From Solemya velum gill symbiont (GTDB lineage: Bacteria; Pseudomonadota; Gammaproteobacteria; Chromatiales; Chromatiaceae): a DNA stretch of 64,000 nucleotides. The stretch is from positions 1-64,000 of the forward strand of contig NZ_JRAA01000003.1 of the NCBI RefSeq assembly GCF_000787395.1, in the 5' to 3' direction. The notes below the pieces were generated by a model. That model searched no databases, was not told where the DNA came from, and was given only the letters and a program-made list of their open reading frames with translations. Positions 54,123 to 63,462 of this stretch are shown piece by piece (positions within the stretch are counted from its first letter, which is position 1; every line of letters begins with the position of its first letter). The translations under genes were made by a program, and so were the position numbers.

Positions 54123-56033
54123 CTACTCTTCAACAGGGTTGGCTGGTGCGGTGCCCACGCGTGTTTCAATCCCGCGTCTCTTACCACCCAGCAGACGGTC
54201 GTAGATACTTGCATAGGTCATGACACGACGTACGTATCTTCGCGTTTCCGTGAATGGAATCAGTTCAATCCAAATGTCTCCGGGTAACTGCGTGTCATAT
54301 AGCCAGTTACTCACCCTGTGGGGACCGGCATTGTATGCAGCAGTTGCCAGTGCGAGGTTGCCGAATTTCTCGAGCATCTCTGCAAGATAACCCGTGCCCA
54401 GCTTGATATTGATTTCAGGCTTTAGAATGTCATCTTTTTTAGGCCGTTTAATTTTCAGTTGCTTCGCCACGTGGCGGGCGGTTTTTGGCATCAGCTGCAT
54501 CAGCCCCAGTGCGCCTGCTGATGAGTTGGCATCCTGCATGAAAGCACTCTCCTGTCGCAGGATGGCAAAGGCCCACTTCGGGTCGATACCACGCTTTTTG
54601 GCAAGCGAGGTGACCAGGCGCTTGTGCCTGACAGGAAAACGGATATGCAGATCATCCCAGTAGCCGGCCTTGGAGATGGTGAAGATGGCGCGGTCGTGGA
54701 TACCCCACTTGTCGAACAGGACGGCAGCAGCAACCAGTTGCTGCTTGTCCAGTTCCTTGACCAGGTAATTCCATTCTCGCCGTCCCTCAGTATCACGTTC
54801 ATGGTGATAGAGTTCGCGGATGCGCAGCATGCTTGGGTGCTTGCGTATCTTGTCGAGAGAGTCGCTGGTTGCCGGACGATGATTCCAGTGGTAGTTATGA
54901 CCTAGCTGATCGGCTGCAAGGTAGGCGTAGAAGCTGCGGTCTTTTGCGAGTTTGCCGAAAAGATCCCTGGCTGCAGTTTTTTCACCTGTCTGGTCAAGCG
55001 CACGTGCATACCAGTACTTCCAGTTTGTTTCAGAGCGCATCGATTCCGGTGCTTCCAGGTACCAGGTAATCACATCCTCCCAACGTTGGCGCAACAGGGC
55101 TGCCTTGAGGCGCGCCTCGTGTAATTCAGTGTGCCCGGGGCAGGATTTGACGGTGTTGAAAAATGCGTAAACAGGCTCACCATCTTTCCTCTGGAGTGCA
55201 CGGGCGAGGCGTGTATCGGTATGGCAGCGTTGCTTGCCGGGGAGGCCGGAAACCAACTTGGTGTGCATCTCTATCGCCTTGTCGGGATCGGATTCGGCCA
55301 GGCGGGCGAGGCCATAGCCCAGCATCTTGCCCTTGAATGGGTGCTTCCCCTTCAGTTTGACGAGCGTGGCTTCCGGGTGCGTGCGGACTTTGATCAACAG
55401 ATGAAGCCAGTTCCGATCCGATTTTTTCAGATATTTTGAAAGGCTTTTTGCCAGTTTCGGTTTGCCGTGCCTGATTGCAAGGTCAGCGCGCTGCCATACC
55501 AGGTCACGTGTCAGCTTGCCTTTCTTCTTCCAGTAGTTGAATACGGCATCACACGATTTCGGCCGTGACGTGGCAGTGAGCCAGATAGCTCCGATCTGCT
55601 TGTAGCTTTTACTCCCCTTACCGCTCTTGATCAGGGCTGTGAGTTGCTTGCAGACGATGTTTGGACCAGTATCGACCTTTGGATCAAACCACTTGAGAAA
55701 GCCTTTCCATTTCTTTCTGTCAGCAAGCCTGTTCAGATATCGAATGCGAATTTTCTGTCCTGGTGCGCTGTCACGGTTTGCCTCGATAAAGTTCTCGATC
55801 TCCTTGTTGTATGCCTTTCCGAATCGTTTCTTCAGTTCAGCATAATCGAGATAGAGACGCAGTGGATAGTCACCCAGTGAGGACTTGAGTTTTTCATAGC
55901 TTTCGGTGTCATCTTCCTGCCATGCCTTTTCTGCAGCGAGGAAAGTTTTGCGCTGATCATCAAGCGAGCCAGCCTGCAGCTGCAGCGGAACCAGGAGGAG
56001 CGTAATTAACAGGGCGGTGATAGTTGTTCGCAT
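54123..56033 (-). CDS. slt: Soluble lytic murein transglycosylase
   Basis: Periplasmic enzyme that cleaves the glycan strands of peptidoglycan. 636 residues from MRTTITALLITLLL, a signal peptide. The long N-terminal alpha-superhelix of the Slt70 ring precedes a C-terminal SLT domain with the catalytic glutamate in RQESAFMQDANSSAGALGLMQ. The downstream motif TAAYNAGPHRV is typical. Confidence 0.95.
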   Translation of the reverse strand: MRTTITALLITLLLVPLQLQAGSLDDQRKTFLAAEKAWQEDDTESYEKLKSSLGDYPLRLYLDYAELKKRFGKAYNKEIENFIEANRDSAPGQKIRIRYLNRLADRKKWKGFLKWFDPKVDTGPNIVCKQLTALIKSGKGSKSYKQIGAIWLTATSRPKSCDAVFNYWKKKGKLTRDLVWQRADLAIRHGKPKLAKSLSKYLKKSDRNWLHLLIKVRTHPEATLVKLKGKHPFKGKMLGYGLARLAESDPDKAIEMHTKLVSGLPGKQRCHTDTRLARALQRKDGEPVYAFFNTVKSCPGHTELHEARLKAALLRQRWEDVITWYLEAPESMRSETNWKYWYARALDQTGEKTAARDLFGKLAKDRSFYAYLAADQLGHNYHWNHRPATSDSLDKIRKHPSMLRIRELYHHERDTEGRREWNYLVKELDKQQLVAAAVLFDKWGIHDRAIFTISKAGYWDDLHIRFPVRHKRLVTSLAKKRGIDPKWAFAILRQESAFMQDANSSAGALGLMQLMPKTARHVAKQLKIKRPKKDDILKPEINIKLGTGYLAEMLEKFGNLALATAAYNAGPHRVSNWLYDTQLPGDIWIELIPFTETRRYVRRVMTYASIYDRLLGGKRRGIETRVGTAPANPVEE

Positions 56034-56138
56034 AGAGGTCATGTTGTGGAGGCTGAGTCATTTTGACAGCTGTTCAGGCTGATGGTTTCAGCCACATCTG
56101 TTTTTACGCAGGTGGCTTGGAGGCTATACAACAAGCAA

Positions 56139-56174
56139 TAAAAAACCCGCAAGCAGAGTGCATGCGGGTTTTTG
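56139..56174 (-). terminator. Terminator of rpmB-rpmG
   Basis: A stem AAAAACCCGCA with TGCGGGTTTTT, followed on the minus strand by a T-run. It lies just after the rpmG stop (about 20 bases) and before slt. Confidence 0.85.
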
Positions 56175-56192
56175 AGATAAGTAAGATGAAAC

Positions 56193-56360
56193 TTACTTGA
56201 TCTTGGCTTCCTTGTACATGACATGCTGACGAGCACGGGGATCGAATTTCTTGATCTCCATCTTGCCAGTCATGTTGCGCTTGTTCTTGGTGGTGGTGTA
56301 GAAGTGACCGGTACCGGCACTTGAAACCAGGCGGATTTTTTCACGAATCGCTTTTGCCAT
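56193..56360 (-). CDS. rpmG: Ribosomal protein bL33
   Basis: A 55-residue large-subunit protein: [20 protein letters not shown] followed by [10 protein letters not shown] and [11 protein letters not shown]. No zinc-binding cysteines, i.e. the C-minus form. It is 12 bases downstream of rpmB. Confidence 0.97.
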   Translation of the reverse strand: MAKAIREKIRLVSSAGTGHFYTTTKNKRNMTGKMEIKKFDPRARQHVMYKEAKIK

Positions 56361-56372
56361 GCTATTGCTCCC

Positions 56373-56609
56373 TTATACCTTTTCGCCGCGTTGACGGAGA
56401 TCAGACAGAACGGCATCGATGCCTTTCTTGTCGATGATACGCATGCCCTTTGATGAGATGCGCAGACGAATCCAGCGGTTCTCGCTCTCTACCCAGAAGC
56501 GATGGTTGTGCAGATTGGGCAAAAAGCGGCGTCTGGTCTTGTTGTGTGCGTGGGAAACGTTGTTTCCGCTGACCGGGCGCTTGCCTGTAACCTGGCAGAC
56601 TTTTGACAT
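56373..56609 (-). CDS. rpmB: Ribosomal protein bL28
   Basis: A 78-residue large-subunit protein: [20 protein letters not shown], then [13 protein letters not shown] and a basic C terminus. The start is the ATG at 56609; the open frame upstream is not part of the gene. rpmB and rpmG form the usual pair. Confidence 0.97.
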   Translation of the reverse strand: MSKVCQVTGKRPVSGNNVSHAHNKTRRRFLPNLHNHRFWVESENRWIRLRISSKGMRIIDKKGIDAVLSDLRQRGEKV

Positions 56610-56797
56610 TGTTCTAGCCTCAAATAAATTCTGTGTTTTCCCCTGGTATGAACCGATTTCAGGTTTCCCCAGGGGCAATTCCGGCTCCACTTGGAGCAAA
56701 GAGGCGCAATTTATACCAGAGAGACGTGTCGACTTCAAGCCAAACTTCTCTTTTTTGTCAATTTGCGCCCAGTAGAACCCGGCTGATCAGGGGTTTC

Positions 56798-59092
56798 CTA
56801 ATCGGCGTTTGCTGCCTCTTCGACTTCAACCGCCTCGGCGTATCCGCACTCCTTCTGCGGGCACACTTTTTCGGTGCCGCGCTTTTTGGTGGTTTTCATC
56901 GTCAGCATGGGCCAGCCACAGTCCGGGCAAGGCTCTTTCAGAGGTTCATTCCACACGGCGTAATCACATTTCGGATAGGTCGAGCAGGAATAGAAGATTT
57001 TTCCGCGACGCGATTTGCGTTGCATCATGGTGCCCTTGTGGCACTGAGGGCATTCAACGCCAGTATCGACCGGTTTCTCAAGTGGTTCGATGAAGCGGCA
57101 GGCCGGATAGCTGGAACAGCCGATGAACTTGCCATAGCGTCCCTGGCGGATAATCAGATCCGATTCGCACTCGGGGCACTGTCGTCCCTCGACCTTTTCG
57201 GGTTCTGCGCGCTCGCCACCGTCACCCATGTCGCGGGTATAGCTGCACTCCGGATAGTTTGAACAGCCGATAAAGCGCCCGTTACGCCCAAGGCGAATAT
57301 TGAGTTCGTTACCGCACTCGGGACAGGACTCACCAGTCGGTTCCTGGGTTACGTCGGAACGCTTGACGTTCTCCCCGGTGTAATCGACTTTCTCCTTGAA
57401 TGGCTTCCAGAACTTCTCCAGCAGTGGAATCCACTCTTCCTCACCGCGTGATACAGCGTCGAGTTCGTCCTCGAGCTTCGCGGTGAAGCTGTAGTCGACA
57501 TAATTTGTGAAGTAGTTAGTCAGGAATTTACTCACCACGCGGCCGACATCGGTTGGAATAAAGCGCTTGCGATCCATCTCGACATATTCCCGATCCTGCA
57601 GGGTCGAGATGATTGAGGCGTATGTCGATGGGCGACCAATGCCGTGCTCTTCCAGCGCCTTGACCAGGGTAGCCTCATTATAGCGTGGAGGCGGTTCTGT
57701 GAAGTGCTGTTCCGGACGAATGAGTAGCAGCTTGATCTTTTCACCCACTGTCAGTGGCGGAAGCATCTTTTCGTCATCTTTTGTCTTCGGCTGATCATCC
57801 GAGCCTTCCATGTAAACTGTCATGAAACCGGGCTTGGCAATGGTTGAACCGCTGGCGCGGAATACACCCGCGTCACCGGCACCAAGATCGGCAGAGACTG
57901 TGTCTATCGTGGCGTGGATCATCTGGCAGGCGAGGGTACGCTTCCAGATCAGGTCATAAAGTTTGAGTTGCTCCTTGCTGAGATGTGCTGCGATCTCCTT
58001 TGGAGCAAAGCCGATGGAGGTGGGGCGAATTGCCTCGTGCGCCTCCTGGGCATTCTTTGACTTGGTCTTGAATATACGTGGCTCGGGAGGCATCTGGTCC
58101 TTGCCATAGTTGGCAGTGATGTACTCGCGAATCTCACCGATGGCCTCTTCAGCAAGATTGACCGAGTCGGTACGCATGTAAGAGATTAGTCCGACGGCGC
58201 CGTTACCGATATCGATACCTTCATAGAGCTGCTGGGCGACCTGCATGGTACGCCTGGCGGTAAAGCCGAGTTTGCGAGACGCTTCCTGTTGCAGTGTTGA
58301 AGTGATAAAAGGTGGTGCCGGGTTACGGCGACGCTGTTTCTTTTCGACCTTGAGGATGTCGAGTTCACCGTTTGCAGCGGTCGAGAGTGCCTGCTCGGCA
58401 GCGCTCGCCTGCACTTCGTTGGTGATAGTGAACTGTTCGACCTTCTCGCCATTGAGTTGTGACAGCTTGGCGCTGAAGGCGTGTTTATCCTTGTTGAGGT
58501 CTGCCTCGATGCTCCAGTACTCGCGTGCAACGAAAGCTTCGATCTCCTCTTCGCGCTCGACAATCATGCGCAGCGCAGGGCTCTGTACGCGACCGGCGGA
58601 GAGCCCGCGGCGAATCTTTTTCCATAACAGCGGGGAGAGGTTGAAACCAACCAGGTAGTCGAGAGCACGACGAGCCTGCTGTGCATTGACCATCTCCATC
58701 GACAGGTCTCGGGGGTGGTCGACTGCTTCCTGGATCGCTTTCTTGGTAATTTCGTGGAACACCACGCGATGTACGGGCTTCTCCTTGAGTACCTTGCGGC
58801 CCTTGAGGAGTTCATACAGGTGCCAGGAGATCGCTTCTCCCTCGCGATCCGGGTCAGTTGCGAGATAGAGGGCGTCGGCCTTTTTGAGCTTGTCGACGAT
58901 CGCCTTGACGTGTTTGCCATTGCGTTCGATGACATCGTAGCGCATGGCGAAGCCGTCCTCTGTATCGACGGCACCCTCTTTCGGGATCAGGTCGCGTACA
59001 TGACCATAGGAGGCCAGGACTTCAAAACCCTTGCCCAGATATTTCTTGATGGTTTTCGCCTTGGCCGGCGACTCCACGATGACCAGATTCAT
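56798..59092 (-). CDS. topA: DNA topoisomerase I
   Basis: Type IA topoisomerase that relaxes negative supercoils. 764 residues: Toprim domain at the start (VESPAKAKTIKKYLG, DPDREGEAISWHL), active tyrosine in GLISYMRTDSVN, and four C-terminal zinc ribbons (CPECGNEL, CPECESDL, CPQCHKGT, CPDCGWPM). Four ribbons is one more than in E. coli. Confidence 0.97.
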   Translation of the reverse strand: MNLVIVESPAKAKTIKKYLGKGFEVLASYGHVRDLIPKEGAVDTEDGFAMRYDVIERNGKHVKAIVDKLKKADALYLATDPDREGEAISWHLYELLKGRKVLKEKPVHRVVFHEITKKAIQEAVDHPRDLSMEMVNAQQARRALDYLVGFNLSPLLWKKIRRGLSAGRVQSPALRMIVEREEEIEAFVAREYWSIEADLNKDKHAFSAKLSQLNGEKVEQFTITNEVQASAAEQALSTAANGELDILKVEKKQRRRNPAPPFITSTLQQEASRKLGFTARRTMQVAQQLYEGIDIGNGAVGLISYMRTDSVNLAEEAIGEIREYITANYGKDQMPPEPRIFKTKSKNAQEAHEAIRPTSIGFAPKEIAAHLSKEQLKLYDLIWKRTLACQMIHATIDTVSADLGAGDAGVFRASGSTIAKPGFMTVYMEGSDDQPKTKDDEKMLPPLTVGEKIKLLLIRPEQHFTEPPPRYNEATLVKALEEHGIGRPSTYASIISTLQDREYVEMDRKRFIPTDVGRVVSKFLTNYFTNYVDYSFTAKLEDELDAVSRGEEEWIPLLEKFWKPFKEKVDYTGENVKRSDVTQEPTGESCPECGNELNIRLGRNGRFIGCSNYPECSYTRDMGDGGERAEPEKVEGRQCPECESDLIIRQGRYGKFIGCSSYPACRFIEPLEKPVDTGVECPQCHKGTMMQRKSRRGKIFYSCSTYPKCDYAVWNEPLKEPCPDCGWPMLTMKTTKKRGTEKVCPQKECGYAEAVEVEEAANAD

Positions 59093-59231
59093 GAGATAAA
59101 CGACCCGATGTCCGAAATTTTCTATTTTTTAGCAATAACGGTTGATGCTGCCCCGTGTCAAGCTTTTCCGGAAAAAAGGTGAAATTGTGTTGAATCGACA
59201 GCGGCCGGGATGCCTCTATCGAGCGAGGTTT

Positions 59232-59711
59232 TTAATGCAGGGCGTCGGGAATGCCATCGTAGATGAGGTCCTGCATGACATTGAAAGCGGCTTCCTGTCC
59301 GGGCTGATTCATCAGTACCAGCAGGGCAATCCACTTGACGTCGTCGGCATCGAGTTCACCGCTTTCAAGCGCGGTGGCGCGTTCGATAACGAGTTCGCGG
59401 CTGATCGGATCGAGTACGCCATTCTGTTCAAGAAATAGCAGCATGCTGCGGGTTTCGAGGTCGAGACGCTGCATCTCCTGCTCTGTGTAGACGCGCATTG
59501 AAACCTGCCTGGGGTCAAAATTCCCGGACATGCTGCCCTGGCGCCACGCTAGCTCATCGAGCCAGTCGAAAGCCTTGTTGATCTCGATCTGCTGGAAACC
59601 GGCATCAAGCAGCTGTTCCTGCATCAGGATCTGGTCCGGAGGCACGGGCTGGTCACCATCCATGTAGGTTTCGTAGATATAAATCAATACGTCGATGATG
59701 TTCTCATTCAC
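59232..59711 (-). CDS. smg: Smg-family protein (DUF494)
   Basis: A 159-residue soluble protein starting MNENIIDVLIYIYETYMDGD. The conserved Smg pattern (FDWLDELAWRQG, then YTEQEMQRLDLETRSMLLFLEQNGVL) is clear. Its function is unknown. It lies between dprA and topA, the normal position. Confidence 0.92.
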   Translation of the reverse strand: MNENIIDVLIYIYETYMDGDQPVPPDQILMQEQLLDAGFQQIEINKAFDWLDELAWRQGSMSGNFDPRQVSMRVYTEQEMQRLDLETRSMLLFLEQNGVLDPISRELVIERATALESGELDADDVKWIALLVLMNQPGQEAAFNVMQDLIYDGIPDALH

Positions 59712-59758
59712 GTTGATGATTCCGATGCGATAGTTCGAAGAGCGAGGGAGCCTGTCCC

Positions 59759-60880
59759 TCAGTTAGGGCTGGATGCGATACGACAGTAACAATTGCCAGG
59801 TAAGGATTCAACATGACCATTTAGCTCCAGTAGTAACAGCATGGAGGAAACCACTTCAGCAGTCAATCCTGTTTTTTGTATGAGTTTGTCAACGCTTACC
59901 GGGTCGTGCGCAATGAGATCGAGCAGTGCTTCATATTCCGGGTCAGGAAGCGATTTATCGGCTTTGCTATCAATCCGGTCACTATTGACGTCACTGCGGG
60001 CTTGGGCGAGCAGGGGTGCGAGTTCCTCGAGGATATCTGCCGCATTTTCGACCAGTTTTGCGCCCTGGCGAATGAGCTTGTGGGTACCCTTTGTGAGGGC
60101 GTTGTGTATCGACCCGGGAATGGCAAATACCTCTCTGCCGGCTTCAGATCCAAGACGTGCAGTGATCAGGGATCCGCTCTTCTCTGCGGCTTCGACAACC
60201 AGGATGCCGAGAGCCAGCGCCGCAATAATGCGGTTGCGGCGTGGAAAGTGCCCGGGATGCGCCTGTGTGCCAGGTGGATGCTCGGTGATGATGAGGCCCC
60301 TGGCAGCAATTTCAACAGCCAGTGCGTGATTGCCGGCAGGGTAAACGCGGTCTGGGCCAGTGCCCGTCACGGCGATAGTGATGCCGTCCGCATCAAGTGC
60401 TCCACGGTGGGCAGCAGCGTCTATACCAGCAGCGAGCCCGCTGACAATGCCGAGTCCTCTTGCAGCCAGGTCGGCAGAGAAGTCATGCGCGTTCTGAGTG
60501 CCGCCGCGTGTCGGTGTGCGACTGCCGACAATCGCCAACAACGGTTGCTTGAGAAGTGAAATGTCGCCCGTGTAGAAAAGTGCAGCCGGTGGGCTGTCAC
60601 ACTCTCTCAATAGAGAGGGGTAGTCAGAGCTGTCGCAGGTGAGCAGGCCATTTTCGGGCTGTGAAAGCCACTCAAGGGTGCGTCTGACCTGCGGGTCATC
60701 TGAACGCGGAATCTTATCCGCTATGTTTTTTCCGGCAGCCCGGTTAAGAGAGTCCGGTGATGCTTGCAGGGCTGTCTGCAGCGAACCGAAGTGAGCGACC
60801 AGACGCTGCAGGGTGGCACTCCCTGCCCCCTTGGTGTGAATGAGCCTGGCCTGACTTGTGTGCAAATCCTTTGCTGTCAA
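59759..60880 (-). CDS. dprA: DNA-processing protein DprA
   Basis: Loads RecA on incoming single-stranded DNA during transformation. 373 residues: a helix-hairpin-helix-like N terminus, then the extended Rossmann fold with VGSRTPTRGG, GLAAGIDAAAHRGAL and TGTGPDRVYPAGN. A C-terminal winged-helix domain follows (LIQKTGLTAEVVSSMLLLLELNGHV). With comF it hints at competence, though no full set of competence genes is seen. Confidence 0.95.
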   Translation of the reverse strand: MTAKDLHTSQARLIHTKGAGSATLQRLVAHFGSLQTALQASPDSLNRAAGKNIADKIPRSDDPQVRRTLEWLSQPENGLLTCDSSDYPSLLRECDSPPAALFYTGDISLLKQPLLAIVGSRTPTRGGTQNAHDFSADLAARGLGIVSGLAAGIDAAAHRGALDADGITIAVTGTGPDRVYPAGNHALAVEIAARGLIITEHPPGTQAHPGHFPRRNRIIAALALGILVVEAAEKSGSLITARLGSEAGREVFAIPGSIHNALTKGTHKLIRQGAKLVENAADILEELAPLLAQARSDVNSDRIDSKADKSLPDPEYEALLDLIAHDPVSVDKLIQKTGLTAEVVSSMLLLLELNGHVESLPGNCYCRIASSPN

Positions 60881-60894
60881 TGAGTTGTTCCTGG

Positions 60895-61845
60895 TTAGTG
60901 GCGAGGCGGCCTGGCGATAGGATTGGTGACGATGTGGCCTACCGAGATGGCGCGTGAAGCGTTGGTGATCATGGCGAAACTTACTCGCTCATGAGTCTGG
61001 AATACCAGCACATGTCCGATTGACTCCTGCGGCAGCCTGGTGACCTCGACAGCCGTATCGACAACGATGCCTCCCATGTTGCCTTTCTGGCCTTCGTAAC
61101 TCTCGAGGAATTCTTCATGTGGCGTATAGACGACCTGCGCACTGATAGGGTCTCCGCTGGTGGGGAGGGGGGGGTGCTTGGTATATTGGTCAACGGCTTG
61201 GCGCGAAGGGCTGTTGACGGCGAGAATATCGCCGGGTTTCAGGCCATCTCTGCTGCCACGATCGATCACTACGACTTCGTAGTGGCTGGCCCTGATGACA
61301 CCGTGAATCGTATCAATGACATGGCCGGCAACCCGGTGCCTGGGTCCTTTCGGATGTTTGAGTCCCTTTGCGAGAGCAGATTTTCTTGCAGGAAGGAGCA
61401 GGTCGCCACGCCGTACTTCCACCTGGATTGATTCAACTCTCATGGTCTTGGGATCGTCTCCACCAAGAGTGGTAGCGGTTCCGATATGAACTCCAGAGAT
61501 ACCCAGCAGTTCCCCCGTATCGTGGTCGTAGTAGCGATCATCGGGCCTGATGATGTCGTACTTGCGTCCCCTGTATGAATTGAGTCCGCGTACATAGATC
61601 AAATCCCCGGGAGTCGCCATCAGGGTATCTTCCTCGATTCCCACGATGTAGGGTAACTCATTGACCTGGTTCGCTTGCAACAGGTGGAGTTTTGGTATGA
61701 AGGACTTGTAGTCCTTAAAGTGCATGTGCGGGGTTTTTGGCGTGATAACCGGGCGCATATTATCGGCAGCAGTGGCACATGAAAAGGTCAGTACTGCTGC
61801 CAGTAACGACAGCGATGTGATGGTTCTGATGATGGTGTAATACAT
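60895..61845 (-). CDS. TsaP-like protein lacking the LysM domain
   Basis: A 316-residue exported protein (signal peptide ending near SCATAAD). From about residue 60 it matches the C-terminal part of TsaP (the type IV pilus secretin-associated protein, PA0020 type): LPYIVGIEEDTLMATPGDLIYVRG, RDGLKPGDILAVNS, and the end VLVFQTHERVSFAMITNASR. It keeps the conserved dprA-tsaP-def order. TsaP normally has a LysM domain after the signal; here only about 30 residues are present, so it should not bind peptidoglycan that way. No room remains upstream for a lost domain before def. Confidence 0.8.
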   Translation of the reverse strand: MYYTIIRTITSLSLLAAVLTFSCATAADNMRPVITPKTPHMHFKDYKSFIPKLHLLQANQVNELPYIVGIEEDTLMATPGDLIYVRGLNSYRGRKYDIIRPDDRYYDHDTGELLGISGVHIGTATTLGGDDPKTMRVESIQVEVRRGDLLLPARKSALAKGLKHPKGPRHRVAGHVIDTIHGVIRASHYEVVVIDRGSRDGLKPGDILAVNSPSRQAVDQYTKHPPLPTSGDPISAQVVYTPHEEFLESYEGQKGNMGGIVVDTAVEVTRLPQESIGHVLVFQTHERVSFAMITNASRAISVGHIVTNPIARPPRH

Positions 61846-61934
61846 ACTTGGTTCTCCAGGAACAACAGACCGCTAGAATATAGAGAAGATTTTCCCCTCT
61901 TTTTCCCATATCATCTGAAGTTTACAACAGTTAT

Positions 61935-61959
61935 TACCGATTCCGCGATAAAATCGGTA
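61935..61959. repeat. Inverted repeat between tsaP-like gene and def
   Basis: TACCGATT and AATCGGTA (8 bp, perfect) around a 9-base loop, in the promoter region of both divergent genes. A TTACCG / TATAAA pair spaced 18 bases (61934-61963) overlaps it and could be the def promoter, so the palindrome may be an operator. Confidence 0.45.
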
Positions 61960-61996
61960 TAAATTCAGTATGCGAAGGAAAACAGGTGAATAAACC

Positions 61997-62503
61997 ATGG
62001 CCAAACTAGAAATACTCCACTTTCCCGACGAGAGATTACGACAACACGCAAAGCTTGTTGTCGAGGTAAATGATGTTATTCGTCAGCTCGTCAGCGATAT
62101 GTTCGAGACCATGTACGAAGCACCAGGCATTGGTCTGGCAGCAGTTCAGGTCAACGTGCGCAAGCGTGTCATCGTCATTGATATAACCGAGGACCATTCC
62201 CAGCCGCTGGTCTTCATCAACCCCGAAATTATTGAGAGAGAGGGTGAGGAAACCATGGATGAAGGGTGTCTTTCTGTACCCGGATATTATGAAGAGGTGA
62301 CCCGTGCTGAAGAGATTCGGGTACGCGCTCTGAACCAGCATGGAGAATCTTTCGAAATGCATGCCGAGGGTTTGTTGGCTGTTTGTATCCAGCACGAGAT
62401 TGATCATCTGGATGGAAAGCTTTTTGTTGACTACCTTTCGAGCCTGAAGCGTACGCGCATTCGTAAAAAACTCGAAAAACAGAGCCGGCAGGCAACCGCC
62501 TGA
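61997..62503 (+). CDS. def: Peptide deformylase
   Basis: Removes the N-formyl group from new proteins. 168 residues. Motif 1 is [10 protein letters not shown] (usually GxGLAAxQ; the P before Q is V), motif 2 [10 protein letters not shown] with the metal cysteine, motif 3 QHEIDHLDG with the two histidines. First gene of def-fmt-rsmB. Confidence 0.97.
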   Translation: MAKLEILHFPDERLRQHAKLVVEVNDVIRQLVSDMFETMYEAPGIGLAAVQVNVRKRVIVIDITEDHSQPLVFINPEIIEREGEETMDEGCLSVPGYYEEVTRAEEIRVRALNQHGESFEMHAEGLLAVCIQHEIDHLDGKLFVDYLSSLKRTRIRKKLEKQSRQATA

Positions 62504-62516
62504 GGGCTAATCGAAC

Positions 62517-63455
62517 ATGACAAGGCCACTGCGGATTATTTTTGCAGGGACACCCGATTTTTCGGTGCCTCCACTGCAGGCACTGCTCGATTCACCGCAC
62601 CAGGTCATTGCCGTATTGACCCAGCCGGACAGACCTGCTGGGCGTGGACGCAAACTCAGCCCGAGTCCTGTCAAGCAGCTTGCAGTTGAGCAGGGTGTAG
62701 AGGTGTTACAGCCTTTGACACTCAGGGATGAGGCGATTCAAGCGCAAATTGCCGAGCTTGATGCGGACCTGATGGTTGTTGTTGCATATGGTCTGATTCT
62801 TCCCGGCGAGGTGTTGGAAATGCCACGTCTCGGCTGTCTCAATATACATGCTTCCCTGTTGCCAAGGTGGCGTGGAGCAGCCCCAATTCAGCGTGCCATT
62901 CTTGCTGGTGATGATGAAACCGGTGTTGCCATCATGCAGATGGAGGCGGGATTGGATACCGGTCCGGTATGGCACCTTCGGCGTATAGCAATTGGAGAGA
63001 AAGAGACTGGTGGTGAGCTTCATGACAGGCTATCTGAACTTGGTGCAACAGCCCTGATGGAGACCCTGCCGATGCTTGAATCGGGAGAAGCATCTCCTGT
63101 TGTCCAACCGGACGACGGTGTGGTCTATGCCGACAAGCTCAGTAAAGAAGAAGGAGAGATCGACTGGGCGATGCCGGCACAAGTGATCAGCCGCAAGGTG
63201 CGGGCATTTAATCCATGGCCGGTTGCGTGGACAGGTTATAACGGCAACAAGCTGCGTGTCTGGCAAGGCCATGAAAGAGAGTGCGATGCTGAAGGTGTGG
63301 CTGGTGAAGTGATTGCGGCTGACAAGAACGGGATTGTCGTGCAATGCGGCAGTGGGCAGCTGGTGATCGAGAGCCTGCAGTTGCCGGGTAAACGCGCCAT
63401 GTCGGCAGCCGATTTTCTCAATGCGCATAACATCCTGGGCGCACGTTTCGAATGA
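62517..63455 (+). CDS. fmt: Methionyl-tRNA formyltransferase
   Basis: Formylates initiator Met-tRNA. 312 residues. The N-terminal formyltransferase domain has VLTQPDRPAGRGRKLSPSPVK and the catalytic NIHASLLPRWRGAAPIQRAI. The C-terminal OB-like domain binds the tRNA. It follows def by 13 bases. Confidence 0.97.
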   Translation: MTRPLRIIFAGTPDFSVPPLQALLDSPHQVIAVLTQPDRPAGRGRKLSPSPVKQLAVEQGVEVLQPLTLRDEAIQAQIAELDADLMVVVAYGLILPGEVLEMPRLGCLNIHASLLPRWRGAAPIQRAILAGDDETGVAIMQMEAGLDTGPVWHLRRIAIGEKETGGELHDRLSELGATALMETLPMLESGEASPVVQPDDGVVYADKLSKEEGEIDWAMPAQVISRKVRAFNPWPVAWTGYNGNKLRVWQGHERECDAEGVAGEVIAADKNGIVVQCGSGQLVIESLQLPGKRAMSAADFLNAHNILGARFE

Positions 63456-63462
63456 GGTTCAA

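Noticed and set aside
59876-60559. Plus-strand ORF of 227 codons
   Set aside because: Antisense shadow of dprA, whose frame has the Rossmann motifs.
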